A DNA stretch of 63,683 bases from Nitrosomonadales bacterium (GCA_016177795.1 JACOUM010000006.1:1-63683), one strand, 5' to 3'; counted from the first letter of the stretch, positions 1 through 9,074 are shown. Notes: generated from the sequence alone by a model not told the origin. Program-made: numbers and translations.

Positions 1-179
1 GTCCGGAGTCAGTAAGGGCAGAGAAGGGCAGCCAACATTGCGAACAGCCTCGAGGGCTCATGACAGACTCGGCTTCAGCCCCTTCTCCTGGCTCGCTGCG
101 AATATCCTATTCTCTGCGAGTTGGTGCAAGCATAGGATGACGCGCGCAATGATACAAAAGTTCTAATGGATAATTCGGA

Positions 180-635
180 CTAATGGCTGATGCGTGTCAC
201 GCCGCCGCCCGTCAGCACGCGCACACGGTCGCCTGGCTGAAATTTCTCGTCTGCCGCCTGCGTCACCGCGAGCATCTTGCCGTCATCAAACTTGACGGTG
301 ATTTCCAGACCGGCCTGGCGGGTCACGCCTTCCTCAATGGCGGATCCCGCAACTCCGCCCGCCACGGAACCCAATACGACGCCAACCGAACTTCCCTTGC
401 CGGAGCCGACATTGCTGCCCGCTATGCCGCCCACCACCGCCCCCGCCGCCGTCCCGACAGGTGATTTGGTACCCTCGATCTGCACCTGGCGCACACTCTC
501 AACCGTGGCCATGCGCACCTCCTGCGCCTGTCTTGCCTGGTCGCGGCTATAAGCCCCGCCCGACATGCCGGACGCGCAACCTGCAAGGGCGACGGCGGCG
601 CACAGCAACGCGCTCGTTCTTATGATGTTGAGCAT
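180..635 (-). CDS. Glycine-zipper outer-membrane lipoprotein (SlyB/Pcp-like)
   Basis: The 151-residue protein begins with a lipoprotein signal peptide ending in the lipobox LAGC, so the mature protein should start at a lipidated Cys near residue 19. Residues about 60-103 form a glycine-zipper segment (GTAAGAVVGGIAGSNVGSG, then a second Gly/Ala/Val-rich stretch), the hallmark of the Gly-zipper 2TM family that includes SlyB and Pcp. A short beta-rich tail ends in ITVKFDDGKM and GDRVRVLTGGG. Members are envelope-stress or structural lipoproteins; no precise role can be read here. It lies 13 bp downstream of the NrfJ-like gene on the same strand and is probably co-transcribed with it. Family assignment is firm, function is not. 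Confidence 0.85.
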   Translation of the reverse strand: MLNIIRTSALLCAAVALAGCASGMSGGAYSRDQARQAQEVRMATVESVRQVQIEGTKSPVGTAAGAVVGGIAGSNVGSGKGSSVGVVLGSVAGGVAGSAIEEGVTRQAGLEITVKFDDGKMLAVTQAADEKFQPGDRVRVLTGGGVTRISH

Positions 636-648
636 AATGTATCTCCTT

Positions 649-1140
649 TCATTTGCTGACGTAACGTCTACAGCTTACTCTTTTATTTTTTTCCGGCGCA
701 ATGCTGTCCACAAAAATAATTGTGTCAAAGGTGCGGTCCAGCGCCTTGCTGTAAAACTCGGGCATCGCGATACCGCTGGAATACCGGACGGTTGCCCCCT
801 TGATGATGTCTGTCTTGAAGACCGCAAGCCATAGCGGCCCCTTGTCGCTGGTGACTTGCAGGTAGGTGTACATGGGCGAATCAATCACATCCAGCACCTT
901 GCCGCTATTGACCAGATTGGTATCGGCAGGAATGGCGGGGGGATGGCCGGGCGGCATGGCGGCATCCGTCTTGCCAGCCGCTGCAGCACCGTGCGGCGAA
1001 GCGGCACCTTCTTTGGTGGACATGCCACCGTGCGGTAACACGGCAGCAGCCGGTTTGGCGGTTTCGGAATCCCGCATGGATGCCGCAACGGAGATGCCGG
1101 CGATTGCAACCAGCGCTAACAACACAAAGTATTTTTTCAA
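649..1140 (-). CDS. NrfJ-like periplasmic protein with His/Met-rich linker
   Basis: The open frame runs upstream to 1230, but the likely start is the TTG at 1140: it has GGAGG five bases upstream and opens directly into a signal peptide (MKKYFVLLALVAIAGISVAA). That gives about 163 residues. After the signal comes a low-complexity linker rich in His, Met, Ala and Pro (for example AMPPGHPPAIP), then a compact domain from about residue 75 with the pattern SPMYTYLQV, GPLWLAVF and RTFDTIIFVDSI. This resembles the NrfJ-type OB-like domain found beside cytochrome genes. The linker could bind metal (inference). It sits behind the terminator of the porin gene, so it is probably a separate unit shared with the downstream lipoprotein. 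Confidence 0.6.
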   Translation of the reverse strand: MKKYFVLLALVAIAGISVAASMRDSETAKPAAAVLPHGGMSTKEGAASPHGAAAAGKTDAAMPPGHPPAIPADTNLVNSGKVLDVIDSPMYTYLQVTSDKGPLWLAVFKTDIIKGATVRYSSGIAMPEFYSKALDRTFDTIIFVDSIAPEKNKRVSCRRYVSK

Positions 1141-1242
1141 AACAACCTCCAGAAAATAGGCCGAACGGCCAATAAGACAATATTCGCAATGCAACGTTCT
1201 CTGAATCCAGTTCGAGACAACAATAATCAATGATTCTGGTGC

Positions 1243-1275
1243 AAAAAAAGAGGGGGCATATCCTGCCCCCCCAAC
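1243..1275 (-). terminator. Rho-independent terminator after the module-2 porin gene
   Basis: Read on the minus strand, a perfect 7-bp stem (GGGGGCA / TGCCCCC, plus-strand 1252-1258 and 1264-1270) with a 5-base loop is followed by a T tract (plus-strand A run 1243-1249). It lies just after the stop codon at 1294 and separates the porin-cytochrome genes from the NrfJ-like gene. Confidence 0.85.
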
Positions 1276-1293
1276 TCTCTTTAGCAGTAAAAC

Positions 1294-4002
1294 CTACATC
1301 TTGAAGTTCATGAACACACCGATGGTATTGACATCAAAACCGATCGGGCCGCGATCAGCCAATCCTATGGCTGTGGTCGGATAGTAATGCCAATCGTTCA
1401 CCCTGAAGGACTCATAACGGTACATCAGCCGCGCGGAAGCATCCTTGCTGACCGGAATCAGCAGGGAGAGATCCAGCGCATTCCCCTCGTCGGTAATATC
1501 GGGGAACTCGGTTAAGGCCTGGGCAGCCGTCACACCCGTTGTCGCTCCAGCTATATAGGCATGTCTGAACATAGTCCTGCCCTTCGAGTAGGTGTAGTTC
1601 GCGTCGAACAGCATGCTGCCGAACTCCTTGGATAGACCGATCCCCAGCACATCCTCGTTGCTATGGGTATCGACAGTAATTGCATTTGCCGGGTTGACGA
1701 GATTATTGAGGACGCAATCGAGATTGGCGGCCAGCGCAGCCCCAGTAGCAAATGCGGCGCCTCCATTACAAACTGTCTGAGCATAGGCAATACCAGCATC
1801 TCCGCCAGCAGCAGGACTATAATTCTCCCTCGAGCGCTGTTTGCCTTCCTGGCGCGTGTAATAACCATTGATATGGAAACCGGCAGAGACCTGATAGTTG
1901 AAGTCCAGATTATAGGTATTAAGGTCATCCCTCTCAGTGCCCTTGTTGGCGTTCGCCGGATAACTCGCCCGCTTCAACTGCAACATTCCGCCGATATCCA
2001 GGTTGCTGGTCGCCATGTAATTCAGCCTGGCATTGAAGATCTCCTGATTACGATCCGCAATGTCCGAGCGCTGCCAGCCACCAAGGTTATGGTTTGAGTT
2101 GACGAGTGCAGCCTGAGTCACAGCCAATGTGGGGTAAGTATATCCACCGACCGTGGTGCCTGCGTTAGTAATCAGATTGATCAGCGCAGCACGGCTGTAT
2201 GGAATGCCAAATATCCCAAAGTATGAGTTGATGTCACGATTTACGCCTGCGAGCGGATCATAGAAACTTCCACTCCTGCGATCCTGCTCATAGGTTGTAC
2301 GCAAGGTCGCATCCTTCAGGGCACTGTTGACATAGCCGACCCTCCACTTGTCCTCCCAGGTCTTGTCTCGCTCTCGATAGCTACGATCGAAGTTTTCACG
2401 TTCGATCAAACCCTCCAGACTGGAGGTTTCGTCGATGTCGAAATTCGCAGTGAGTGTGAAGTTGGCCTGCTTGTAGTCCCTTGGAGTCGAGAATACGTCC
2501 GTCCCCATAAACGGGCTGGTAGCAGCGCCAACGCATCCGGGCGGAGCCGTGAATCCGGGTGGGACTACACACGCTCCACCTGCCGCACCCGTCGCGCTGA
2601 TATAGGCGGTATTACCGGCTGTTGGAGCCGCAGCCAGACCAGCGGGGGTGCCCGGAGACCAAGCCCCGAGCAGGGGATTGTAGCCATAGTAGATTCCGGA
2701 CTTGTTCCTGGTCTCGTAAATGCGTGCGGCAGCCTTGACCGACAGGTCTTCGACCGGACTCAGCGACCACGCCAGATTGAACAACTGCGTATCGATGCGC
2801 ATGTTGGAGGTCGCACGCGAAGTCGTCTGCCCAAGCGTACCGTTCCAGTTCGGCTGGGTGTTGCCCGGATCGGCCACAGGATCGATATATGGCAGCAGAG
2901 GGTCATTCTGGCGCGAAGAACCCCACGCGTAACTCGCATTGAGCACGCTGCCTGCGAGATCCGGCATCTTATGCGTCAGATTGGCTTTGATGTTGTATGC
3001 CTCGTTATCGGGCGGCATATCAAATACGGCTACGGTTGCAGGTGTAAAAGCGGCACCCGCCACATAGCCTGCCGGCGTTCTAGTGTACAAGGTCGAGATG
3101 CCGTTCCTGAACTCGGACCGTGTTGCACGCAAATTGAAGCTGGTCAGCTTGTCCGTATAACCCAAACCGATCCCTAAATCATCTGTCGTGTGGTTGATAG
3201 GCTCGAAACCCTCAACGAACGTGCTGGAACCCACCGAAGCAAATGGCCGTTCGCCCTTGCGTTCCTCTCGGTTGAAGCTACCCCACACTTTCCAGTTTTC
3301 GGAAATGTTGTAGTCTGCCCGCACGCCGCCCTTCTGGCGCTTCAACCCGACTTCGGTATCCGGCAAGGCATTCAGAAGTGGCACAGCAGCCGCTGCATTG
3401 GCAGCAGCCGCAACAGGCAGCAACGTGTTGCCGTTCAAAGTGTAAAACTGCTTGAACGTGTCCGAAAACACATGGGGTGTCTCATTATAAAAGGCCTTGA
3501 CCTTCCAGTCGTTGTAGCTGCCGAACAAGAGGTTGTAGAACTGGTCGTCCTGCCCTGGTGCGCCGCCGTTCAGATTGAGGAAGTAGTTGTTCTGCGCATT
3601 TTCCAGTGACAAGCTGAAACTATCGATCAACAGGCCACTTGTTTGCGGGTCGCTGTATTCGTTGCGTTTGGAATAGCGGTTGCGGTCATCAGAATGCATC
3701 AATCCAAGCTCGACCTCTCCACTCACCGTACCGTCACTCGGCGTTTCGCGCATGACGCGCGGGATTTCATAGAGCTGACCGCTCGGGGTGCGCTTTGCCT
3801 CCATCGCATCGGCATCGCGCTGCGCAGGGCCTGCGTTGTAACCCGGATTGTCGGCATTTCCGATCAGGTTGTCCGCGCCATAGCCAGAGTCGGCCCAGGC
3901 GGCGCCGGCCATCTGCACCAGCGCCAGGCTGACGCAGGCGGACAGCAGATTTCGGCGTGTCATCAAGGATGCAGCTTTATTGATCTGATTCACTTTTTTC
4001 AT
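1294..4002 (-). CDS. MtrB/PioB/MtoB-family outer-membrane porin, module 2
   Basis: The 902-residue protein has a signal peptide (about 37 residues, ending AGAAWA) and then a long beta-rich sequence with alternating polar/aromatic strands, as expected for the large barrel that sheathes a decahaem cytochrome in the Mtr/Mto/Pio complexes. Shared family landmarks include SGQLYEIPR near the mature N-terminus, YNDWKVKAFYNETPHVF, and a C-terminus ending FMNFKM. The start ATG has GGGAG about 11 bases upstream. It follows the decahaem gene with a 24-bp gap, so the two are one transcript. It is clearly paralogous to the porin at 5251-8037 but much more diverged than the two cytochromes are. No CXXC near the N-terminus is seen, unlike Shewanella MtrB. 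Direction of electron flow is inferred from context. Confidence 0.9.
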   Translation of the reverse strand: MKKVNQINKAASLMTRRNLLSACVSLALVQMAGAAWADSGYGADNLIGNADNPGYNAGPAQRDADAMEAKRTPSGQLYEIPRVMRETPSDGTVSGEVELGLMHSDDRNRYSKRNEYSDPQTSGLLIDSFSLSLENAQNNYFLNLNGGAPGQDDQFYNLLFGSYNDWKVKAFYNETPHVFSDTFKQFYTLNGNTLLPVAAAANAAAAVPLLNALPDTEVGLKRQKGGVRADYNISENWKVWGSFNREERKGERPFASVGSSTFVEGFEPINHTTDDLGIGLGYTDKLTSFNLRATRSEFRNGISTLYTRTPAGYVAGAAFTPATVAVFDMPPDNEAYNIKANLTHKMPDLAGSVLNASYAWGSSRQNDPLLPYIDPVADPGNTQPNWNGTLGQTTSRATSNMRIDTQLFNLAWSLSPVEDLSVKAAARIYETRNKSGIYYGYNPLLGAWSPGTPAGLAAAPTAGNTAYISATGAAGGACVVPPGFTAPPGCVGAATSPFMGTDVFSTPRDYKQANFTLTANFDIDETSSLEGLIERENFDRSYRERDKTWEDKWRVGYVNSALKDATLRTTYEQDRRSGSFYDPLAGVNRDINSYFGIFGIPYSRAALINLITNAGTTVGGYTYPTLAVTQAALVNSNHNLGGWQRSDIADRNQEIFNARLNYMATSNLDIGGMLQLKRASYPANANKGTERDDLNTYNLDFNYQVSAGFHINGYYTRQEGKQRSRENYSPAAGGDAGIAYAQTVCNGGAAFATGAALAANLDCVLNNLVNPANAITVDTHSNEDVLGIGLSKEFGSMLFDANYTYSKGRTMFRHAYIAGATTGVTAAQALTEFPDITDEGNALDLSLLIPVSKDASARLMYRYESFRVNDWHYYPTTAIGLADRGPIGFDVNTIGVFMNFKM

Positions 4003-4026
4003 GATATAGCAATCTCCCTGTTTGAA

Positions 4027-5001
4027 TTAACGACGCCACCGCGCACCGGACACACTGTTGGAGCCATGAATCTGCGAGTGGCAGTTCTGGCAGGCACGGC
4101 CGATTCTGGTGCTTGGAAGATTTGAAGTGCCCGTTGCCGGGTTAATGTTTGGATCCATGAACTGATGACCCATACCATTAGCGTTTTTGTCATGGCACTG
4201 CAGGCAGAGCATCGGGCGCGACATCTTGAGCAGTTTGTCGTTGTTGGAGCCGTGCTGCAGGTGGCAATTCAGGCAGTTCTCACGCACTGGCGCATGCTCG
4301 TAAATATACGGGCCGCGCTTCTCGGCATGACAGGAGTAGCACAGTTCGTTGACGGTATCGGCTTTGAGCAGGCGCGGACCGTCCGTACCATGCGGATTGT
4401 GACAGTCGGAGCATGTCATCTTGCCTTCCGGCACCGGCATGTGCGATTTTTTCCTGAATTCGGCACGCTGTTGCTGGTGGCAGGTCTGGCAGGTTTCTGT
4501 GATGCTGCCCTTCTTCAGCAAGCCGTTGGCGGAAAACTTGGCCATCGGATTATGGCAATCGCTGCAAGCCAGCTTTTTGGTCTGATGAATTGACCCACCC
4601 CAATTGGTACGATTACCGCCTTCATGACAGCCCAGGCATTGCTCGTTCATTTTTGCAACCGGAGTGCCCCAGCTCTTGGTGAAGCTGATCAATGCGCTCT
4701 TGTCTGTTGGGTTGGCGACGTGATTTGAGCCGGGACCGTGACAGGCCTCACAGACCTGTTTTTCGGCTTCGTTCTTCGGATTCTGGCGGAAAACCTTGGC
4801 GTGCAGCGTGTGTCCAAAGTTTTTGTTTTCTGTTACATGACAACCGGCACAGGTCTGCTCGCCGACATAAGTGGCCGCATCTTGCGTCATTGCAGTTGTC
4901 GCAGCCTCAGCCGCAACTGCCTGCCCCGTCGAAAAAATCAGCAATAAAGCGGCCAATACCCCAAGAACTCCACCCTTACACGAGAATCTTCCCCAAATCA
5001 T
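4027..5001 (-). CDS. Decahaem c-type cytochrome, DmsE/MtrA/MtoA family, module 2
   Basis: The 324-residue protein has a signal peptide (cleavage near AVAAE) and exactly ten CXXCH motifs (CAGCH, CEACH, CLGCH, CSDCH, CQTCH, CSDCH, CYSCH, CLNCH, CLQCH, CQNCH), the haem count and length of the MtrA/DmsE/MtoA family. It should sit inside the partner barrel and carry electrons between the outer surface and the periplasm. The start ATG has a strong GGGGGAG site. Compared with the paralogue at 8127-9074, the stretch from TYVGEQ across the first two haem motifs differs at about 3 of 72 residues by eye, while the region around haem 9 and the C-terminus is diverged. The upstream 147 bp is also duplicated. 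MtoA is the likely functional name, but the symbol is not assigned because two paralogues exist. Confidence 0.93.
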   Translation of the reverse strand: MIWGRFSCKGGVLGVLAALLLIFSTGQAVAAEAATTAMTQDAATYVGEQTCAGCHVTENKNFGHTLHAKVFRQNPKNEAEKQVCEACHGPGSNHVANPTDKSALISFTKSWGTPVAKMNEQCLGCHEGGNRTNWGGSIHQTKKLACSDCHNPMAKFSANGLLKKGSITETCQTCHQQQRAEFRKKSHMPVPEGKMTCSDCHNPHGTDGPRLLKADTVNELCYSCHAEKRGPYIYEHAPVRENCLNCHLQHGSNNDKLLKMSRPMLCLQCHDKNANGMGHQFMDPNINPATGTSNLPSTRIGRACQNCHSQIHGSNSVSGARWRR

Positions 5002-5148
5002 TTTTACTCCCCCTAATGGTTAACTGCCAATTCTTTCGATAAATATCAACAGCCAAGAATAATCCGCTATAAACTGCTTTCCCAACATTGCAATTCCTTG
5101 CATTTTCTTGCAACTCGATCGTGTTATTTCATTGCGGAAAGTGCTCAG
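5002..5148 (-). promoter_or_regulatory. Duplicated promoter/operator region with three 10-bp TTGCA repeats (module 2)
   Basis: This 147-bp region upstream of the decahaem gene aligns closely with 9075-9226 upstream of the other copy; similarity stops at the sequence GTGCTCAG in both. It contains three head-to-tail decamers on the plus strand: TTGCAATTCC (5088-5097), TTGCATTTTC (5098-5107) and TTGCAACTCG (5108-5117). Exactly one helical turn of spacing is typical of OmpR/PhoB-family operators. On the minus strand the promoter-proximal repeat supplies a TTGCAA that could act as a -35, followed 16 bases later by TATAGC as a weak -10. The promoter assignment is inference; the conservation and repeats are directly visible. 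Confidence 0.65.
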
Positions 5149-5197
5149 CCTCAGCAAGGTTCAAGGCAATTTCCTTGCGGCAACATGTATCCGCCGC

Positions 5198-5228
5198 AAA
5201 AAAATGGGCGGCCAAGTTCTGGCCACCC
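5198..5228 (-). terminator. Rho-independent terminator after the module-1 porin gene
   Basis: On the minus strand, GGGTGGCCA pairs with TGGCCGCCC (one G-U pair, 5-base loop) and is followed by seven Ts (plus-strand A run 5198-5204). It separates module 1 (5251-9074) from the promoter of module 2, so the two modules are independent transcription units. Confidence 0.85.
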
Positions 5229-5250
5229 TAGCTCTCTACTCTGGGAAAAC

Positions 5251-8037
5251 TTACATCTTGTACTGGTACATCACGCCGAGCACGTAAGTCCGGTAGTGCT
5301 GCGGGCCGGAGTCAAGATAGGTCTGCTGGTTGGTGCCCGGTGTCGGGTTCGCTGCCACGCCGTCATAGTGCCAGTCGCGGATCCTGCCGGCCTCGAAGCG
5401 CCCAAGAACCCGCACGGATGACTGCTTGGTAAACGGCACCAGCACGCTGGCATCCACCACATTCTGGGTCAGCACCAGATCGGAAAACCCACCGCCGATG
5501 AGTCCCAGAGTCAACAACTGCGCCGCCGTCGGCGCCCCGCTCGTCAGGATACCGAGAGCATAGGGATTGTAGGCGTAGCTGATCTTGGTGCGATTGCTGC
5601 TGTAGGTGTAATTTACATCCAGTACCGTCATATTGCTGAAGTCAAACTTGAATCCCAAGCCGAGCGTATCGCTCTGGTTTTTCTGGGCGACATTCCAGGC
5701 ACGGCTGGTCGCATACAAAGGACTGGTGGCCGATGCCGTGCCGCACGTTGCCAGGAAATTTGCGGACGTGACAGTAGTGGTGCTGACCAGCGTCACCCCC
5801 GCAGCCAGTTGGGCTGCTGTCTGGGGAACGGTGCTGATCGAGCCATCGCTCCAGAAGTTATAGGTCGTCCCGACGACGCAGGCATTCTGCTGAATTCCGT
5901 TCTGCTCCGACTTTCCGTCCTGATAGGCGTAATAACCGGAAACCGTCATTTGTGCCGAAGGCTGCCAGGTCAGATCGAAGTTGAGCGAGTTCTGCTCCTG
6001 CTTGTTGCGGCCGTCAAGGCCGAAAACCGCATCGGGATACTTGGCCGTCTTCAACTGAAACGACACGCCCGCATCCAGATCGGGCCTGACCATATAGTTG
6101 AAACGCCCGTTCAGGATATTCTGATCGCGATCCGCCAGATCGAACTTCCGGTGCAGGCTGTTGACGTGTATCCAGCTCGTCATCGCCAGGTTGCCGGTGT
6201 TGGGCGACCCAAGCGAAGCGCTGTAGAACGGGTCGTAAGGATCAGAAATATAGGGAGTGCCGCGCAGGCGGTCATTCTCGAAAGACAGCCGCAACGTGCC
6301 ATTTTCGAGACCGCGATTGACGTAGCCCAGCTTGATCTTGTCTTCCCAGGTCTCGGCGCGTTCGCGGTGCTGGCGTTCAAGTGTCTCGCGCTCGTAGTTG
6401 GCGTTGATGCTGTTCGAGTTGCCCAGCTGGTAGTCGGCGCCGAGGGTGTAGTTCATCTGCTTGTACGCATAAGGGATGCTGCGGATGTTGACGTTGCCGG
6501 CGGCGGGCACCAGACCGTTGGCGACAAGATAACTTGCCAGGGCCGCTTCATTGCAGCCGTTGGCCGCCATGAAGGCGTTCAACGCGGCGGCTTGCCCCGC
6601 CGTCATCGCAGTGCCGTTGGTCTGGAGCGCGTTAAACATCGCAGCCCCGCTGCCGTCGTTGGTCAGCCGCCCGAATTGCCCGGTCAGCGGATTGCAAGCC
6701 TGGTAATTGCTGTTGGTCTGGGTTTCGTAATAACGTATCTTGCCCTTGACGTCCAGGTCATCGACGGGTTTGAGGCTCAGGCCAAAGTCAGCCATATTGA
6801 TGTCGACCTTGAGATTGGCCGTTGGTTGACTCAAGGACGCAACGGTATCCCAGGCGCCGCCCGCTATGGCGTTAACCGTAGCGCCGGCATAAGAGGTGGA
6901 CGGAATGAGATTGTCATTCTGCTTGGACTGGCTCAGTGACACGACGCCGGTAAAGCGCCCCTTCATCATGTCCGGCAATTCGCGCGCGTATTCTCCCTTG
7001 AGGTTGTAATAGTCGTTATCCGGGTAGAGATCAAAAACCGCACGCGGGAAGGGGCCGACGCCGCCGGCGGCCACAATGCCGTTGGCGGCGTTGAGAAACA
7101 TCGGATTGCCCACCGTCATGGTGCCGACATTATTGCGGAACAGCGATGCCGCGGCCTGCAGCGTGGCGCTGTTCAGCGCGTCGGAATACTGTATCCCCGC
7201 CAGAAAGTCGTGGGTGTCATAGTCGATGGACTCTGGAATCTCGACGCCGCCGGTGCCGCCTCCGCCGGCGCTCACCATGCCGAACGGCCGGGCGCCGTCG
7301 CGTTTCTCATTGCTGTAGCTGGCGAAGACTTTCCAGTTGTCCTGCAGGTTCATGTCGGCCCGTATCCCGCCTTTCTTGCGGATGAGGCTCAGCTCCGAAT
7401 AAGGCGTGGCGAGCGCCGCATTGCCGATGGCAATGTCCGTGGTAGCCGCAGTCGCCGGGGCAACCGGTCCCGCGACCAGCGGAGGGTTCAAGGTCAGGTT
7501 GGCTGTCCCGGTTCCGCTCCACAGGTTGCGGTAGGTGCTGGTGAAGACATGAGGCGTCTCGCTGTAGAACGCCTTGACTTTCCAGTCATTGTAACGACCC
7601 ACGGACAGGCTGTAGAACTGGTCGTCATTGCCAACCCCGCCGCCGGTTATGTCCAGAAAGCGGGCATTATCGCTTTCGGTTGTCATGCCGAAACTGTTGA
7701 GATACAAACCGCTCTGGGGGTCCTTATATTTGCGGAACAGGGCTGCCTTTTCGTCGGCCCCGCTGCTGAGGATGCCTATTTCGACCCAGCCGCTGGTCGC
7801 GCCGGCCACTGCTTCGTCCCTGGCGTAGGGAACGCCGTATAACTGGCCGGTCGGGGTGTGCTTGCTCGGCGTAGCGTCGGGATCCCTCTGTCCACCGGCA
7901 TAGCCGGTATTGAAGGCATTGCCGAGGATGGCATCAACCCCATAAGCGGAGTCGGCATGCGCCGGTTGCATCGCCATTGCGATGCATGCGAGGCTGATGC
8001 AGCAGGCCAGATTCTTCCGGCGCGGACGTATGTTCAT
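5251..8037 (-). CDS. MtrB/PioB/MtoB-family outer-membrane porin, module 1
   Basis: The frame is open to 8106, but the ATG at 8037 has GGAGG seven bases upstream and begins a classical signal peptide ending MAMQPAHA, giving 928 residues. The mature protein starts DSAYGVDAILGNAFNTGYAG, closely matching the start of the other porin, and shares TPTGQLYGVPY and YNDWKVKAFYSETPHVF before a long run of alternating beta strands ending VMYQYKM. This is the barrel of a porin-cytochrome conduit. The gap to the upstream decahaem gene is about 90 bp, longer than in module 2. It differs extensively from its paralogue in the loops (for example the region around residues 430-480), where substrate or extracellular partner contacts would lie. 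That last point is inference. Confidence 0.9.
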   Translation of the reverse strand: MNIRPRRKNLACCISLACIAMAMQPAHADSAYGVDAILGNAFNTGYAGGQRDPDATPSKHTPTGQLYGVPYARDEAVAGATSGWVEIGILSSGADEKAALFRKYKDPQSGLYLNSFGMTTESDNARFLDITGGGVGNDDQFYSLSVGRYNDWKVKAFYSETPHVFTSTYRNLWSGTGTANLTLNPPLVAGPVAPATAATTDIAIGNAALATPYSELSLIRKKGGIRADMNLQDNWKVFASYSNEKRDGARPFGMVSAGGGGTGGVEIPESIDYDTHDFLAGIQYSDALNSATLQAAASLFRNNVGTMTVGNPMFLNAANGIVAAGGVGPFPRAVFDLYPDNDYYNLKGEYARELPDMMKGRFTGVVSLSQSKQNDNLIPSTSYAGATVNAIAGGAWDTVASLSQPTANLKVDINMADFGLSLKPVDDLDVKGKIRYYETQTNSNYQACNPLTGQFGRLTNDGSGAAMFNALQTNGTAMTAGQAAALNAFMAANGCNEAALASYLVANGLVPAAGNVNIRSIPYAYKQMNYTLGADYQLGNSNSINANYERETLERQHRERAETWEDKIKLGYVNRGLENGTLRLSFENDRLRGTPYISDPYDPFYSASLGSPNTGNLAMTSWIHVNSLHRKFDLADRDQNILNGRFNYMVRPDLDAGVSFQLKTAKYPDAVFGLDGRNKQEQNSLNFDLTWQPSAQMTVSGYYAYQDGKSEQNGIQQNACVVGTTYNFWSDGSISTVPQTAAQLAAGVTLVSTTTVTSANFLATCGTASATSPLYATSRAWNVAQKNQSDTLGLGFKFDFSNMTVLDVNYTYSSNRTKISYAYNPYALGILTSGAPTAAQLLTLGLIGGGFSDLVLTQNVVDASVLVPFTKQSSVRVLGRFEAGRIRDWHYDGVAANPTPGTNQQTYLDSGPQHYRTYVLGVMYQYKM

Positions 8038-8126
8038 GAAAAACCTCCTGTCAGGATTTGTTTTGCAATTTGTTTCGACTTGATCGAAGAGCGCGATATG
8101 TTTCATGTTGTCATCTCCTCGTCAGA

Positions 8127-9074
8127 TCAGCGCTGGAAGCGTGCGCCGGCCGGATGGTTGCTGCCGTGAATCATCGAGTGGCAGTTCTGGCAGGAACGCC
8201 CGATGACGCGCTGGCCGGCTGCACCGCCAATCTGGGCGTTGGCAGCGGTGCCGCTGGCGTTGTAGAACGTACCCGGATGACCGACCGCAGGGCTATGGCA
8301 CTGTGAACAGAGATATGGCCGTGCGCTGACCAGCAGCTTGTCGTGGTTGGAGCCGTGCTGGGCATGGCAATTGGTGCACTTCTCTCTTACCGGAGCGTGT
8401 TCCCACAGGAACGGGCCGCGTTTCTCGGCATGGCAGGTATAGCAGAGCTGGTTCACGCTGTCGGCCTTGAGCAGCCTTTGGGTGGCAGAACCATGCGGAT
8501 TATGGCAGTCCGTGCAAGTCATCTTGCCTTCCGGTACCGGCATATGCGAGCGCCTCTTGAACTCGGCTTCCTGTTGCTTGTGGCAGGACTGGCAGGTTTC
8601 GGTGATGCTGGCCTTCTTCAGCAAGCCGTTGGCGGAAAACCTGGACATCGGGTTATGGCAGTCGCTGCAACTGAGCTTGTTGGTCGCATGGATCGAACCG
8701 GGCCAGTGCAGGCGTTGCCCGCCCTTGTGGCAGGACAGGCATTGCTCAGTCTGTTTCTCAACCGGCGTGCCCCATTCCTTGGTGAAGCTGATCAAGGCAC
8801 TCTTGTCTGTGGGATTGGCAGCGTGATTGGAGCCGGGTCCGTGGCAGGCCTCGCAGACCTGTTTTTCGGCTTCGTTCTTCGGATTCTGGCGGAAGACCTT
8901 GGCGTGCAGCGTGTGTCCAAAGTTTTTGTTTTCAGTTACATGGCAACCGGCACAGGCCTGCTCGCCCACATAGGTCGCTTCTGCAGCAACCGCTTGTCCG
9001 GTCGAAAAAACCAGCAACAATGCGGTTAACGCCGCAAGCACTGCACCCTTACATAAGAACCTTTCCCAGATCAT
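8127..9074 (-). CDS. Decahaem c-type cytochrome, DmsE/MtrA/MtoA family, module 1
   Basis: The 315-residue protein has a signal peptide (FSTGQAVAAEA) and ten CXXCH motifs (CAGCH, CEACH, CLSCH, CSDCH, CQSCH, CTDCH, CYTCH, CTNCH, CSQCH, CQNCH). It ends SNHPAGARFQR, like SNSVSGARWRR in its paralogue. It should form the wire inside the barrel encoded immediately downstream. It lacks a nine-residue insertion (about AATTAMTQD) that the paralogue has just after the signal peptide. It is the first gene of module 1 and carries the duplicated promoter upstream. No outer-surface MtrC-like cytochrome and no CymA-like quinol dehydrogenase are encoded in this window, so the conduit's partners must lie elsewhere or be absent. 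Confidence 0.93.
   Translation of the reverse strand: MIWERFLCKGAVLAALTALLLVFSTGQAVAAEATYVGEQACAGCHVTENKNFGHTLHAKVFRQNPKNEAEKQVCEACHGPGSNHAANPTDKSALISFTKEWGTPVEKQTEQCLSCHKGGQRLHWPGSIHATNKLSCSDCHNPMSRFSANGLLKKASITETCQSCHKQQEAEFKRRSHMPVPEGKMTCTDCHNPHGSATQRLLKADSVNQLCYTCHAEKRGPFLWEHAPVREKCTNCHAQHGSNHDKLLVSARPYLCSQCHSPAVGHPGTFYNASGTAANAQIGGAAGQRVIGRSCQNCHSMIHGSNHPAGARFQR

Noticed and set aside
1-179. A minus-strand open frame running off the left edge
   Set aside because: Only about 20 codons with no recognisable motif; cannot be supported as a gene.
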